The notes beneath the pieces are model-generated. The model was not told the origin of the DNA and searched no databases. It saw only the letters and a list, made by a program, of their open reading frames with translations. DNA of 64,000 nucleotides from Dictyophora rubrovolvata. Lineage: Eukaryota > Basidiomycota > Agaricomycetes > Phallales > Phallaceae. This document shows, one piece after another, positions 48,465 to 58,760 of the stretch (the first letter of the stretch is position 1; every line of letters begins with the position of its first letter). The stretch is from positions 124,001 to 188,000 of the forward strand of contig CP114118.1 of NCBI GenBank assembly GCA_029959195.1, given 5' to 3'. The translations under genes were made by a program, and so were the position numbers.

Positions 48465-49690
48465 ATGAGTAGCACATCCACTGGCAAGGGCCTTTCAAGC
48501 GGGATCGTCATCGGTCTAACCATCGTGGCCGTCCTAGCTGCAGCACTGGCTGTTTTCGTCACGCTAGTATTCGTGCAACGAAGAAGACGAGCCGAGATCG
48601 AGCGAAGTTTGCAATTTGTGCAGACAGTTACTTCGACTGTCAATTCAAGTGTCGATCCCGAAAAGTTGAAGTCAAATTCGGTTTTGAATTATGAGTACAA
48701 TTCAAGTAAACTTGTATCGCCGTATGCTTCTGTGAGTAGTATACAGCTGGGGACAACGTCCATAGTGTAAGTTTGTGATTTTGGTCCCATTTTTTGCAAT
48801 ATACATAACTTTCATCGGTGTGTAGTATATCAAGTCCTTTGGCCGTCAGTCGAGACTTGTCGATGCCAAACACTTCGCCGACCTCTTTGAAGAGCTTTCA
48901 TCCGAACGGATTGCCTTCAAGTCCGCGCAAATTAGATGCGCAAGTTGTCAATATACCCCCAAAGAAACCATCATCTTTGTCCAGCCCGTCTGTTCGCAAA
49001 GTATCGTCGCAAGAAATCATAGGGCGTCATGAAGCCAATGGGACGATGCCTCGGCCTTTCGCGCCTCTCCCTGTGTCTGACGAGTCGGACCCTTCGAGTC
49101 CTTCCGACGTCCCCGCCTCCTCCTCTGGGAGTAAACGTCATAGTAAAGCAACGGCTAGAATATCTCGTTCATCTCTTATCAGCAACCGGCGGCGATCTAC
49201 TTTGTATCTCTCAACTTCAGCTTCCGATGGCGAGTTAAATGCCAATCCCAGTCAATCGAACCTCTCCGTCGTATCCCAAACATCTTCTGTTCAGCCTCCA
49301 CTACCCACTCAGCCACAGCCAAACGTCCTAAAAGTCCGTTCCATTTTCACACCGCTTCTCCCTGACGAACTCGTCCTCCGTCCAAACGAAAAGCTCACCC
49401 TTATCAAACGCTGTGCAGACGGATGGTGCATCGTCGGCCGGAAGTCACCGTTTTACGTGCCCTCGTCTCCTGTCAGAACAGAATTCGGGCAACGTAATCA
49501 TAATAACATGGGAAGTGCGGCTGAAATTGAAATTGGAGCGGTGCCTGCCTGTGTTTTTGAAAGTGGGAGAAATGTTCCTGGTGAACGTCCCGCGCGAGAA
49601 GAGAGTCTGAGGGTGGTTGTTACCATGGGTAACGAAGACGGAGACCAGAAGGACAGGAAGAATGTAGTCAGCTGGTCGAATGTTTATTAA
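48465..49690 (+). CDS. Single-span membrane protein with C-terminal SH3 domain
   Basis: Two exons (48465-48766 and 48826-49690) give 388 aa. One transmembrane helix lies at residues about 13-36 (IVIGLTIVAVLAAALAVFVT) followed by a basic stop-transfer QRRRRAE. A long Ser/Pro-rich disordered cytoplasmic region (about 60-290) follows. The last 100 residues form an SH3-like domain: PLLPDELVLRPNEKLTLIKR, CADGWCIVGRK and EIEIGAVPACVF, close to the fungal Fus1-type SH3 pattern (ALxPDELxL...DGWCxG...GxxPxxF). It is likely a plasma-membrane scaffold in polarity or fusion signalling; partners are unknown. The start is the first ATG, just before the membrane span. Confidence 0.75.
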
Positions 49691-50301
49691 AGCGGCTTTG
49701 ACGAGAGACAAGGCGTTGTTATAATATGTAACGTATGAAAACGAAGGCAGGGCTTGTGGATACCCGGCGTATTCTGAGCGTGAATAGGAGTACTTATCTT
49801 CTCTTCCACTATGAGATGTAAATTACATCGTATAATAACCTTGATTGTACGGAATAGCCTCCGTGTTCACGTGAGGATTCGTTTATTAGAGTAAAATTGA
49901 TTATCAAACAAATTTCCGAACTTAACTGAAACAGAGACCATTGACATGAAATCAAATACGTTTTAATATCCGACAACTGAAAATTCAAAACATCATAGTG
50001 ATAGTCGTTGGGTCGTTGCATGACACAATAGACTGACAGCAGTAACAAAACCTCGTGGTAACGGCATGGTCTTCTTGTGTTCTTGTATTGATCCATTATG
50101 GTGTTTCAACAGCCAAATGAATTAATAGAATTGAGATAACGCACTGGTTTGTAGTTCGCACTCGGGACATGTGTTTACCATGTTTCTCTTTGTGACTGGC
50201 ACCCATTCCAGAAAATCTCCGGGAACATGCGCGGGTATACATATATATGGGACAAATCTGGGTGATTTCCTGTAACCGTCGTATTCCTGCACAGTGAGAC
50301 C
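49691..50301. other. Intergenic, nothing recognised
   Basis: 3' region of the SH3 gene and promoter side of the MARVEL-like gene; no other feature seen. Confidence 0.3.
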
Positions 50302-51117
50302 ATGGGTGTCAAACTTCCCTTTTCCTTAAAGCTTTATCTCTTTCGAAAGTGGCTGTACATCGCATTGGTATGCTATTTTGAAGAACAAACCGGGATTGTT
50401 AGAGTCTTACGAAGTCTATTTTCTTTAGATACTATTTTCTGGGACGTTGGTTGGATTGACCGCTGAAAGACTCAACTATACCTTACATTTGCAGCCTGAC
50501 GATCCCTTGAATCATGGCCAGCCCTTCTTCGGTAATATTATACACGTCTACCTCGGATCTACGTCTCCTGACAAATTATCATAGACAATGTCGTCGCAGA
50601 GCTATTTGCTACGTCAGTTTTCACCTTCTTTTGGTCGTTCCATATGTGAGTTACTTGGTATTCTTTGTATGATAACCGACTAGCAACCGTATGACAGGCT
50701 CCATGTCATCTCACGTGAAGTCGAAAGAGGAGGAATCTTCGTCAAAGTCATTTTTGAGCTTTTCTTCCTCGGATGCCTCTGGGTTCTTTACATAACTGGT
50801 GCTGGTGTTGCAACCGTAAGTAACCCAATACCAGATCGAACCATTGACACGTTCCTTATTGTGTTATTCCACATTACGAAAAAAATCAAACTTCTAATAA
50901 TTCTCAGAACTTTTGGGGGGATCTTTCATTCTGTTGGCAATTCGAAACATGTCGGCTTCTTACGGCTCTTGTCGCCTTTGTTTGGATCACGTGGATAACA
51001 ATTTCCATCATTTGGATTTCCAGTATTGTATTCGTTGCCACGAGAGGCCGAGACGCTTTGTTGAGGCATTCTCATGCGAGATGGGCATTTCCGGACAAGG
51101 AGATGCCCACTGTGTAG
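50302..51117 (+). CDS. MARVEL-like four-span membrane protein
   Basis: Five exons are read from ATG 50302: MGVKLPFSLKLYLFRKWLYI, ILFSGTLVGLTAERLNYTLH, DNVVAELFATSVFTFFWSFH, a segment VKVIFELFFLGCLWVLYITG, and a last exon with LLTALVAFVWITWITISIIW and a hydrophilic C terminus HARWAFPDKEMPTV. Four hydrophobic helices and a length of about 165 aa fit fungal MARVEL-domain proteins, which organise membrane microdomains. The first loop carries a possible N-glycosylation site (RLNYT). Exon joins rest on GT...AG sites and frame retention. Confidence 0.65.
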
Positions 51118-51556
51118 TAACTGGATTTTTCCATTCGCCCAACGGCATCCCTGAAAGTCAAGGTCAAGGACTAGTAGGATATTGAAGAATATGGACAACA
51201 AAGGCGGCTTCGGTTGGGGGACGTTGGTATAAGCTTGATGTCGGAGCTAGAATTATAACAATTACGTAATAATCAGTGAACAATTGGAATCCCTTTAATT
51301 TCTTTTTTTTTTTCTACGTCCCTTGTTTGATTGATATGGTCCCGTCCTGCTCTTATGTTGTTCCTTCAACAATGAATTTCGTTGTCCACAGCCTAATATT
51401 GCCCTAATGAAAACCTGGACAAAATGGGAATGAAAGCTATAAAAGTGAGTTATTGTGCTCAAGCGATCTAACACAATAACTTTTCTTCCCACCAAAAACT
51501 GACCCACTACTCAAAAACATTTCCTTTTCGCTTATCTCTCATACTCCCTATCGAAT
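51118..51556. other. Promoter region of LPMO 3
   Basis: A pyrimidine-rich stretch precedes the ATG (51530-51550). A tataaaa-like sequence lies at 51438-51446. No other feature. Confidence 0.35.
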
Positions 51557-52627
51557 ATGAAATACTCAACTAGCTTCGCACTTGCTCTGGCAGCATCGAT
51601 AGCTCCCTCCGCTCTCTCACACGGCTTTCTAGCTTCTATCGCAATCGACGGGAAGGTTTTCCAAGGGAACGTTCCTAACCAAGGAAATTCCCCCAGTCCA
51701 ATTCGTGTGATTGACGATATCACCCCAGTCAAAGGAGCCAACAATCGCGATGTAAATTGTGGCAAAAATGCTGTTATCGCCTCGATGGTTGCTCCTGCCC
51801 ATCCTGGTAGTGTTGTTAGTTTCGACTGGCATAGCGGTGAAAATACAATTGTATGTTCCTCGTTTTTTTATCACGTATGCGCTAAAGCTCATGCTGACTT
51901 TTTTCACCAGTGGCCACATAATATTGGTCCCATGATGACCTATATGGCTGTTTGCGGCAACACGACTTGCGACCAATTCGACGCGATCAACGCTCAATGG
52001 TTCAAGATTGATCAGGCAGGCCAACTTCCAAACAATCTCAGCGTCTGGCAGCAACAGGCCCTTTGTGAGTCTGCATGGCTTGATTTGATTCGGATGTCAT
52101 TAACATGTTATATTTCAGTCGAAGGTCAATCTGTCAATGTCACCCTTCCTCAGAATATTGCCCCAGGCGACTACCTTCTCCGCCACGAAATCGTTGCTCT
52201 TCATCTAGGCAACGAACCTGGCGGAGCTGAATTCTACCCGAGCTGCTCTCAAATTCGTATCAGCTCCAATAACGGTACAGTGGTAGAACCTAATGCCACT
52301 GTTTCCCTTCCCGGTGCTTACAGTGATAAAGATCCTGGTATTTTCGTTCCGACTGTGAGCTGTCTCTCAATTATAAACCTGCGTTCTGTTTTTCATTATC
52401 ATTTTTCTCCACAGATTTTCGACCCTGTTCAGAACTATCAATTTCCCGGACCCTCTATCTCTAACGTCGTCACTGGCGTAAATTCTATGTCTTCCGCCAA
52501 CACGACATCCGCTATACCCGCGTCAAGTGCACCAAAGGCCACAACTATGCCCAAAGCTTCTTGTGCCGTTCGTCCCCGTCAAATAAGTCGTGTCATGAGA
52601 AACTTTCGCTACGCGACTAAATTCTAG
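51557..52627 (+). CDS. AA9 lytic polysaccharide monooxygenase, copy 3
   Basis: Four exons (51557-51850, 51911-52064, 52119-52354, 52415-52627) give 298 aa. The signal peptide ends SALS, so mature His1 is residue 22 (HGFLASIAIDG). The second copper His is residue 101 (WPHNIGPMMTYMA), the supporting His is 172 (LLRHEIVALH), and the axial Tyr is 189 (GGAEFYPSCSQI). Residue 187 is Glu where most AA9 enzymes have Gln. A C-terminal Ser/Thr/Ala-rich extension of about 50 residues ends in a basic tail; no CBM1. Predicted to be secreted and to oxidise crystalline polysaccharide. Close paralog of the 25038-26079 gene, 25 kb away. Confidence 0.93.
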   Translation: MKYSTSFALALAASIAPSALSHGFLASIAIDGKVFQGNVPNQGNSPSPIRVIDDITPVKGANNRDVNCGKNAVIASMVAPAHPGSVVSFDWHSGENTIVCSSFFYHVCAKAHADFFHQWPHNIGPMMTYMAVCGNTTCDQFDAINAQWFKIDQAGQLPNNLSVWQQQALCESAWLDLIRMSLTCYISVEGQSVNVTLPQNIAPGDYLLRHEIVALHLGNEPGGAEFYPSCSQIRISSNNGTVVEPNATVSLPGAYSDKDPGIFVPTVSCLSIINLRSVFHYHFSPQIFDPVQNYQFPGPSISNVVTGVNSMSSANTTSAIPASSAPKATTMPKASCAVRPRQISRVMRNFRYATKF

Positions 52628-53011
52628 AAAGGCCTCACTTTATTTCTTTTTCACCATTTGATCTCATTTTGTATCCTGACTCTCCTTGTGTATTCTTTCT
52701 CTCTCTCAACGATTCTACTGTAGACAATATCTTAGTGTATCATTGAGACTATCACTCTTCAACTCTCTCATGTCTGTTACTGTAATTCGTTTTTTTAATA
52801 ATACTTTTCGTGCATCCTAATCCGATAAGAAAATTCAAGCCTGAATGTATGGACCGATAAATCATCTTTCAAAAGGCTCAATGACGCTGTGACTGAGTTT
52901 CTGTCCTGGTCATAAAGGCACTTTGGACCATTGTGTACAGTAATACCATGTTACAACGCGACCCGTCACAACCGTGACTACACCCTGAGACGCGTTTACC
53001 TTCTTCCTGAT
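52628..53011. other. Intergenic between LPMO 3 and Swi5
   Basis: A ctctctctcaacg and pyrimidine-rich 3' region follows the LPMO stop. Nothing further. Confidence 0.3.
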
Positions 53012-53519
53012 ATGTCCTCAGCGGCGAAAGAATCAGTATAAAGCCCTTATAACCAACCCTCTCACATGAGCTCATACTTTTCTAGTCTGATACGCTCTCT
53101 TCTCGTGCCGTCCTTCTCGAAGCCGAAATTACCAGCTTGCAAAGAAAGTTAGAGGAGCTGGGCGAGTGAGTCATAAGCACATTCTAGCTCGTGAAATTCT
53201 TCATAATCTACTACGATCAAATTTGACGTTCGAAGATATGACCCGGAACAACTTGTCGGTCAGCATATTCATTTGCTTCATCAGTATAACGAAGTGAAAG
53301 ATGCTACGCAGGTGAGTTTCCGAATGTACTGCACCAATTAACATACATATGATGTTACTCACGCATACTGCTCAATTTAAACAGTTATTGATAGGAAAGG
53401 TAGGTGATAGTGGTTTGTTAACGTAATTCATAGGCCGACAAGACTTTTAGCTCGCAGCTCTTCAGCAAGTCACGGTAAAGGAGCTGCATGAAAAATATGG
53501 ACTCACGAACGAAGATTGA
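53012..53519 (+). CDS. swi5: Swi5/Sae3 recombination mediator, five exons, 87 aa
   Basis: Exons 53012-53035, 53086-53165, 53236-53311, 53385-53399 (only 15 nt) and 53451-53519 sum to 88 codons with stop and keep frame. The N-terminal half is a coiled-coil-like helix (AVLLEAEITSLQRKLEELGE). The C-terminal half carries the Swi5 signature: DPEQLVGQHIHLLHQYNEVK, LLIGKLAALQQ and KELHEKYGL. S. pombe Swi5 is 85 aa, so the length fits. Swi5 with Sfr1 (Sae3-Mei5) stimulates Rad51/Dmc1 strand exchange in the nucleus. No single open frame reveals it, because the exons are so short. Start chosen at the ATG giving MSSAAKES before the first intron. Confidence 0.85.
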
Positions 53520-54220
53520 ACTATTATGTATTTGAGCTTGTTCATTCTCAAATGGAAAAACTATCTATGTACAGCTTATTAGGTGTCTCTCAAAATATAT
53601 GTATTACAAATGCCTAAGATGATACAGCCTTACAATAGGGGATTTACCACTATGTGAAATTGGAACCTCATAACCATCATTTTTCGAAACGCATACCAAA
53701 GCGGGTAAGGAAAACTTAAAAGACCGTTATAAAATTCTCGGACGGCTTTGATCAGACGTTTGCGAATCGTTCAGTGTTTCTGCGTTAGCCCCCCAGCTTG
53801 TTAAACTTCAAGGTCTAGAATTTGGCGAAATTGCAGCAGGGATAAGAAGAACTGATTGAGTCCACCATCCGAATCGGATCGCAGCTCAGGACTAAGTACT
53901 CAGTCCTTAGCAGGGATTCCTAGTTCTTTTCCTTTGTCAACACGAGTAACAACGTCGAGATTCTGCGAGGTAAGTATTTTATTTTTAATCGTTATGAAAT
54001 TGTTTCACCCACCGTAAAATATAAATCAGAGAATGAAACTGGGTCTGTTCCGGTTGGGAAGGGTTCAGGCCGGACCCAGGGGCATCATATCAATACTCAT
54101 AGTATGTATATGCACCCTATCCCACCCTTTTGATTCTGTTCACAATCAGATTGATAGACGAACCTTCGCCTAAGAGAATGCGTCGATGAGCGTCGAAACA
54201 TGCCCGGTACTACATGTCTC
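53520..54220. other. Intergenic, nothing recognised
   Basis: No coding frame. The final part may belong to the 5' flank duplicated with the micro-exon locus, but similarity becomes clear only from about 54221. Confidence 0.3.
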
Positions 54221-54713
54221 GATGAACCCCACAGAATACGATATACCTGAATTCTAACTCCTTTGATTGGAGGACAAACCTGTCATCACGTATCTCGGAG
54301 CTCTTAGGCTTTCCGCTCCGGATTGTTCTCGTGACTGGAACACGTTTGAAATTAGGATTGCGGAACAACGTCTGAAGCATCAGAGCAAATCAAAGTATAT
54401 AGCGGGTCTAATCAACGCTCACATTTATATCATCATTTTACTCTTCCTCCCCGGAATTACTGAGTGGTCAAGTCATGTCGTTTTTGAGCCGGCTTAACAG
54501 AATACATATACTGGTTTAATTGACCTCAATACATCGAGTTCCCGGCCAAATCTCCTAGCATTTCGAAAATTTCCCCTTTCTTTATATAATACTGACAGTA
54601 GAAGACCTTCGATTTGATGTGTTCTTGTAGCACGTACTAATAAACCATTAAGTGACTGTGTACACAAGTCGTTCTGAATGATTTCTCATAATTCTAGCAA
54701 GTTGCTACATGAC
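54221..54713 (+). repeat. Flank-only relic of a micro-exon peptide locus
   Basis: Bases 54221-54395 resemble 62215-62405, the 5' flank of the 62553 peptide gene (shared words gatgaaccc, aatacgata, tctcgga, ctcttaggctt, ttgcggaacaacgtc). Bases 54451-54713 resemble 63286-63557, its 3' flank (ctcgagttccc-like, gtcaaatctcct, cacttcgaaaatttc-like, gacagtagaag). The two flanks are only about 55 bp apart here but 880 bp apart at the gene, so the coding part is missing. Confidence 0.7.
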
Positions 54714-55065
54714 AAACGAGATAAAGTTAGCGTTCTGAACAACGTTTTGGTCCTATGTTTGATTTTGACTTTAAGATCCTGGACGAGGAAACAAGTTAGA
54801 ATTCCGGAACTTTACTCGGGTTGCCAAACCACTTGGGACGCTACAAATCACGAGGTCCAGTTAAACGACGTTTCGAGCTCCTGTCTGTAAACCCATTTTC
54901 CAGTTTGTCGCAACAAATCGTCACGTAGCTGTACGCCCCATGTATGTTTTGTATTTTCTAACTCTGCACGTGAAAAAAACTCAGTAGCGAGCGAGAACAA
55001 ACCCAAAGGCAGGTGTTGACCGCGTCGTGGGCCTGCGGCTGGTGATGGATGCAGACTGCCAAGAA
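54714..55065. other. Intergenic, nothing recognised
   Basis: No feature recognised. Confidence 0.3.
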
Positions 55066-55224
55066 TGTAAGTTAATTAGTCTCTTCCCTAGTGGTCGGTA
55101 ACGACGACTAGATTACCTGTAAGTTAATTAGTCTACAGGTGTGTAAGTACGTTATGTTATTATATCGATATGGTTTACTCACCTCTTCCCTAGTGGTCGG
55201 TAACGACGACTAGGGGAGAGGTGA
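55066..55224. repeat. Compound direct repeats with a long hairpin
   Basis: A 31-bp word starting CTCTTCCCTAGTGGTCGG and ending GACGACTAG occurs at 55081-55111 and 55183-55213. A second 17-bp word, TGTAAGTTAATTAGTCT, occurs at 55066-55082 and 55119-55135. Around the second copy, CACCTCTTCCCTAGT (55179-55193 region) pairs with ACTAGGGGAGAGGTG (about 55209-55223), a 15-bp stem with one mismatch and a loop of about 14 bases. It is not a tRNA. It may be the end of an unrecognised mobile element. Confidence 0.65.
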
Positions 55225-55809
55225 CGCGCTTGTACTACGCGTATAGGGCGTGATACTGGCGCTTAGTGCGCCGAATTATAACAAAGAATGCCCGATGTAT
55301 TATCCATTATCCATTCCGGTGACGGGCTCTCATGGGAACGTTGGCGAATTTGACAGGATAACACAAGCCTAACTTGAAAGCCGACTTGATGGTTCTGATG
55401 CGGAGCTCTAGTCGGAGTATGAGATGGATCGGCACCTGCCGGCGGCTTCTCAAAACTGCCACTCTGCTCTACGTCAACTGTTTATCTCCGGCTCAACTCA
55501 GGTTGCATTTCCATCCAATCCCTTTTACATAGCACTATCACAGCTGACTTGATGACGTTCAACTTTCTCATCATGTGACTGGGAGATTTGTGAAGAGACC
55601 GGAGACCGAGGCCCAGCTTCAAGTTATTGCGCACAGCCGGACGTCTTCCACTGTTGTATCCCTCAAAGGACCATGCAATTTAAAGTGCTTGTTATAAGCA
55701 TGTGCAATGATTGACAGGGCGCTTTTCTTATCACTCCACTTGCCTTTTTACGACGACAGTCTCACTTTCCTGTATTCTCGCCCGTCTTCGTTGCTTCTCT
55801 AAGTTGAAT
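55225..55809. other. Intergenic, nothing recognised
   Basis: No supported feature apart from likely promoter sequence for the following small frame. Confidence 0.25.
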
Positions 55810-56199
55810 ATGTCTTGTCCTCCTGGCAATGACAATGCGCGTGTATTGGTTCATTCTCAGCAGGTACCTCCAAATGCCTCAATTTATAAAGAATATGGCC
55901 ATGCCATCGCGAGAGATCAGGACGACCTTGAAGTGCTCGAACGTCTTGTTTCCAGGCTCGGTGATCCGGATGTTTCTGACGGGGGTCAAGCATCCGTCCC
56001 TCACCGTCCATGTGCGGCTTCCGAGGGTACGAGATTCTCTCCTGCGCCACAATTACACAGGCCAAGCTCTGTCCCAGCCAATGAGAATTTTGGTCGCAAT
56101 AATCGCAATTGCTTGTACGTCCATCCCGTATATTCGTGGGCGTGGACGATTGATAAGCCGTCGACTATTCATTATTCGATGTCAACCTTGCTCGAATAG
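55810..56199 (+). CDS. Hypothetical small protein, 129 aa
   Basis: The frame from ATG 55810 encodes a hydrophilic product (NDNARVLVHSQQVPPNASIY, RDQDDLEVLERLVSRLGDPD) with a short acidic helix and a Pro/Ser-rich second half. It has no signal peptide, membrane span or recognised domain. A longer in-frame start at 55711 would add 33 mostly hydrophobic residues that could act as a signal (LFTTTVSLSCILARL). No paralog in the window. Gene status is uncertain. Confidence 0.35.
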   Translation: MSCPPGNDNARVLVHSQQVPPNASIYKEYGHAIARDQDDLEVLERLVSRLGDPDVSDGGQASVPHRPCAASEGTRFSPAPQLHRPSSVPANENFGRNNRNCLYVHPVYSWAWTIDKPSTIHYSMSTLLE

Positions 56200-57797
56200 A
56201 AGCACATGAATCCGAGCATAACGTCTTTGAGCGCTCAGCTATACTCTTTCTATTCGTCAACTCTATATCAGGAAAATCATTTATTACAATTTTTTCTAGC
56301 CACCCTGGCTTTTTCTACCTGGTATTCCAGTATTATAATTCGTATTTCTCCCTAAAATATAAATTTCGTTCATTTGCACCGCATGCTATTAATACTGTAA
56401 ATCTTTTCCAAACATAAACACCCGCGCTTGACACGCCCATGTGGCAGTGGCTGTGGTCGCAATCAAGTTAATTAATAATCTTTGCTTGATGACTGGGGTC
56501 TTACCGGATAGTCCTTAGGGCCGTAATGTTTATATTGGGTAGTACTCGAGTCATCATTTAGTCACATTTACGGTGGTCGATCTGACCCGGTCATGTCATC
56601 TGAGGACTTCGTCAACGACAACCTTTTTGTTAAAATCGGCGCCACAACAAGCGAGCTTGCATCCTCTACCGTTTTATTGCCTTCTTTTTGGCTTTCATAT
56701 TGCAGCTGCTAAGATCTAGGATTATCAAAAGGTAAGGTTTGGAAAAAAATGTAATTATGTGACCTCACCTGAAGCTCATCGTGTCCATAGAAAGATATGC
56801 CACCTTCACGGGCTGCGTAATAGTAAAATACAAAATATGGGATCATGTGGTGCTTTGAATTCGGAGCAGCGTGGCGAAAATAATACTCAACTTGTCAATG
56901 CGTAATTCAGGAGAAGGACTTCCAAAAATGGAAAAATATCCCTAAAAAAACTACGCAAAAGAAAATTCAACTTGCCTGTTCTTGGCCTGTCCGCCAAAGA
57001 AGTTGAAGGACTGTTCCGATCGGAGAATAACTTGAAGCACGTCAGCTGTCAATACAAATGTAAAACAACTCCGAATCTCGGATGCCTTACACTTGTCTTA
57101 CACTGATGTCGCTTTCCCGAGAGTCTTAAGACATTGTTCATAACTGCAGCAAAACTCATAAAAGGTCCTTGAAAAGCCGAGAGGGTTACCGGGGACTGTT
57201 CATCATCGAGTGTAGTGAAAGCGCGTGGGTATATATGTAAATTTCGATGATTTATTATTTAAATAGATTAAAATGTGGAACATCGCTGAGAATATAGGCC
57301 ACTTTTTTTAATCTAAATTTTGTTTTATATCCTAATATCTGATTATAGTAAGTAGATAATTTATTATATATACATACATACCTACAAATGAACTTCCTCC
57401 TGTGTCTTATAGTTGTCGTCTGGACTGAGGCAACAGGAAAAATAACAAGACAGTTATCATCTTTCTATATTTCCAACACAGCGATCTCCTTGTCGATTTA
57501 TCGCAGCGAGAAAAGTTTACTTCATTTGCATCAATCAATGAGCGGGCGCTTGTGCCTTGGCAATGGTTTGCTGTGTCTGACCAATACGAAGTTATGAACC
57601 TCAAGAAAAAAGGCAAATTTGTCAGCTCCTTTCATAGCTTTATAAAGTATTTGTTACGATGAGGCGTAAAGTGATAATAGCTCTCGGTGTTATCAAGCGC
57701 AGTAGATTCGAAGTTGAAAGTGACTAAGATAATGAGTCAAATCGTCTTTTTAGGACCGTCCGATGATAAAGCCCTCTAGGCAAAGCAGGACACGGTT
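56200..57797. other. Long intergenic region, nothing recognised
   Basis: AT-rich with short frames only. No repeats, RNA genes or family matches recognised. Confidence 0.3.
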
Positions 57798-58111
57798 TCA
57801 ACAGACCTTCACGGTGAAACGAAGGACACGTCTCGAGAGGTATTTGTAAAGCCATTTCCTTAAAATAGAGCTTAAGTCAGAAAAAAAAAAGATCGTGTTA
57901 CAAGGGGATATAGATAAAATACCGTCAAGGACATTCATGGAGGTATCGGAAGAAATGAAACCGCCGGTCAGATGTCTTTCTTCACACTGTTCCCGCCCCT
58001 GATAACCAACTTCAGCTCCACCGGACATAGCTTGAACAACACGCTGGCACCCGAAGACCCATAATTGTTGAGGTTCAACTTGATATTCTCCTTTTAAAAG
58101 AACATCAACAA
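57798..58111 (-). CDS. Possible two-exon remnant encoding a Gly/Gln-rich segment
   Basis: The minus strand reads LLKGEYQVEPQQLWVFGCQR and VVQAMSGGAEVGYQGREQCE through about 58100-57925, then GGFISSDTSMNVLDG, a plausible 65-bp intron, and NGFTNTSRDVSFVSP to a stop. The first exon has no upstream ATG in the same frame; starting at the internal ATG (58028) gives about 51 aa. Composition looks protein-like, but the family is not recognised; it may be a gene fragment. Confidence 0.25.
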
Positions 58112-58416
58112 GACTTTAAACACTGAGAATGACTCGGAGTCAGGAGCAGGTACGAAAGCATCCAAATTCGCTGCACCCATATGCAGAAATGAGAAAATGT
58201 GGATGAAAATTTGCGAATATTATCTATATTTTAAGGGTAATCTCAGTCCAAGTATAAAGGTATTATTCTTCGATACCTACCATGCAGAACATTCGTCTCG
58301 CTATACCGTTTACCAAACCACACCACTCGAGCCTCCATCAGTCAATTTCACAGTACGTTTATCCCCCCTGCATTCTCTACAGCACCTTATGAACACTCTG
58401 AACATATGAGCTTAGA

Positions 58417-58707
58417 ATGTGCCACCGATACATCGACTGCAACACTCAATATATGTCCTGCGGTCACACTACAGGAGCCGTCAACATTGACGTCTCTTGC
58501 AGCAGCCCTAGCTGCACGAACAGCAGCGCGCATCACACGCCATGCCAATTTGGAATGAGTGCAACATGCGGAACCTGCAATGGGCAAGGTTTTGCATGTG
58601 GACGTCACCATACGTGTCGACCCGTTCGCCAGACAAGCATCCGCCCTCGCAACATCGTCTGGGGATATTGTCCTAACCATTCTAACATGTGGGTATTGTG
58701 GTATTGA
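58417..58707 (+). CDS. Cys/His-rich small protein, hypothetical
   Basis: The 96-codon frame from ATG 58417 has paired metal-binding-like residues: CHRYIDC, CGHTTG, CSSPSC, HHTPC, CGTCNGQGFACGRHHTC and YCPNHSN. About eleven Cys and seven His suggest one or two zinc sites rather than a secreted disulfide protein, since there is no signal peptide. Similar short CxH/CxxC proteins are frequent in agarics, without known function. A donor-like gtgggt follows Asn-Met at 58690, so another exon may follow. Support is compositional only. Confidence 0.4.
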   Translation: MCHRYIDCNTQYMSCGHTTGAVNIDVSCSSPSCTNSSAHHTPCQFGMSATCGTCNGQGFACGRHHTCRPVRQTSIRPRNIVWGYCPNHSNMWVLWY

Positions 58708-58760
58708 AAAATTCCTCAGAGCAGACCAGACGGATTTGGTTGGGATGATTGAATTCTAAA

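Noticed and set aside
55676-55720. ATG followed by MQFKVLVIS, similar to the start of the micro-exon genes
   Set aside because: A stop follows after 13 codons, and none of the downstream VPEN or DF-SN exons are found; probably coincidence.
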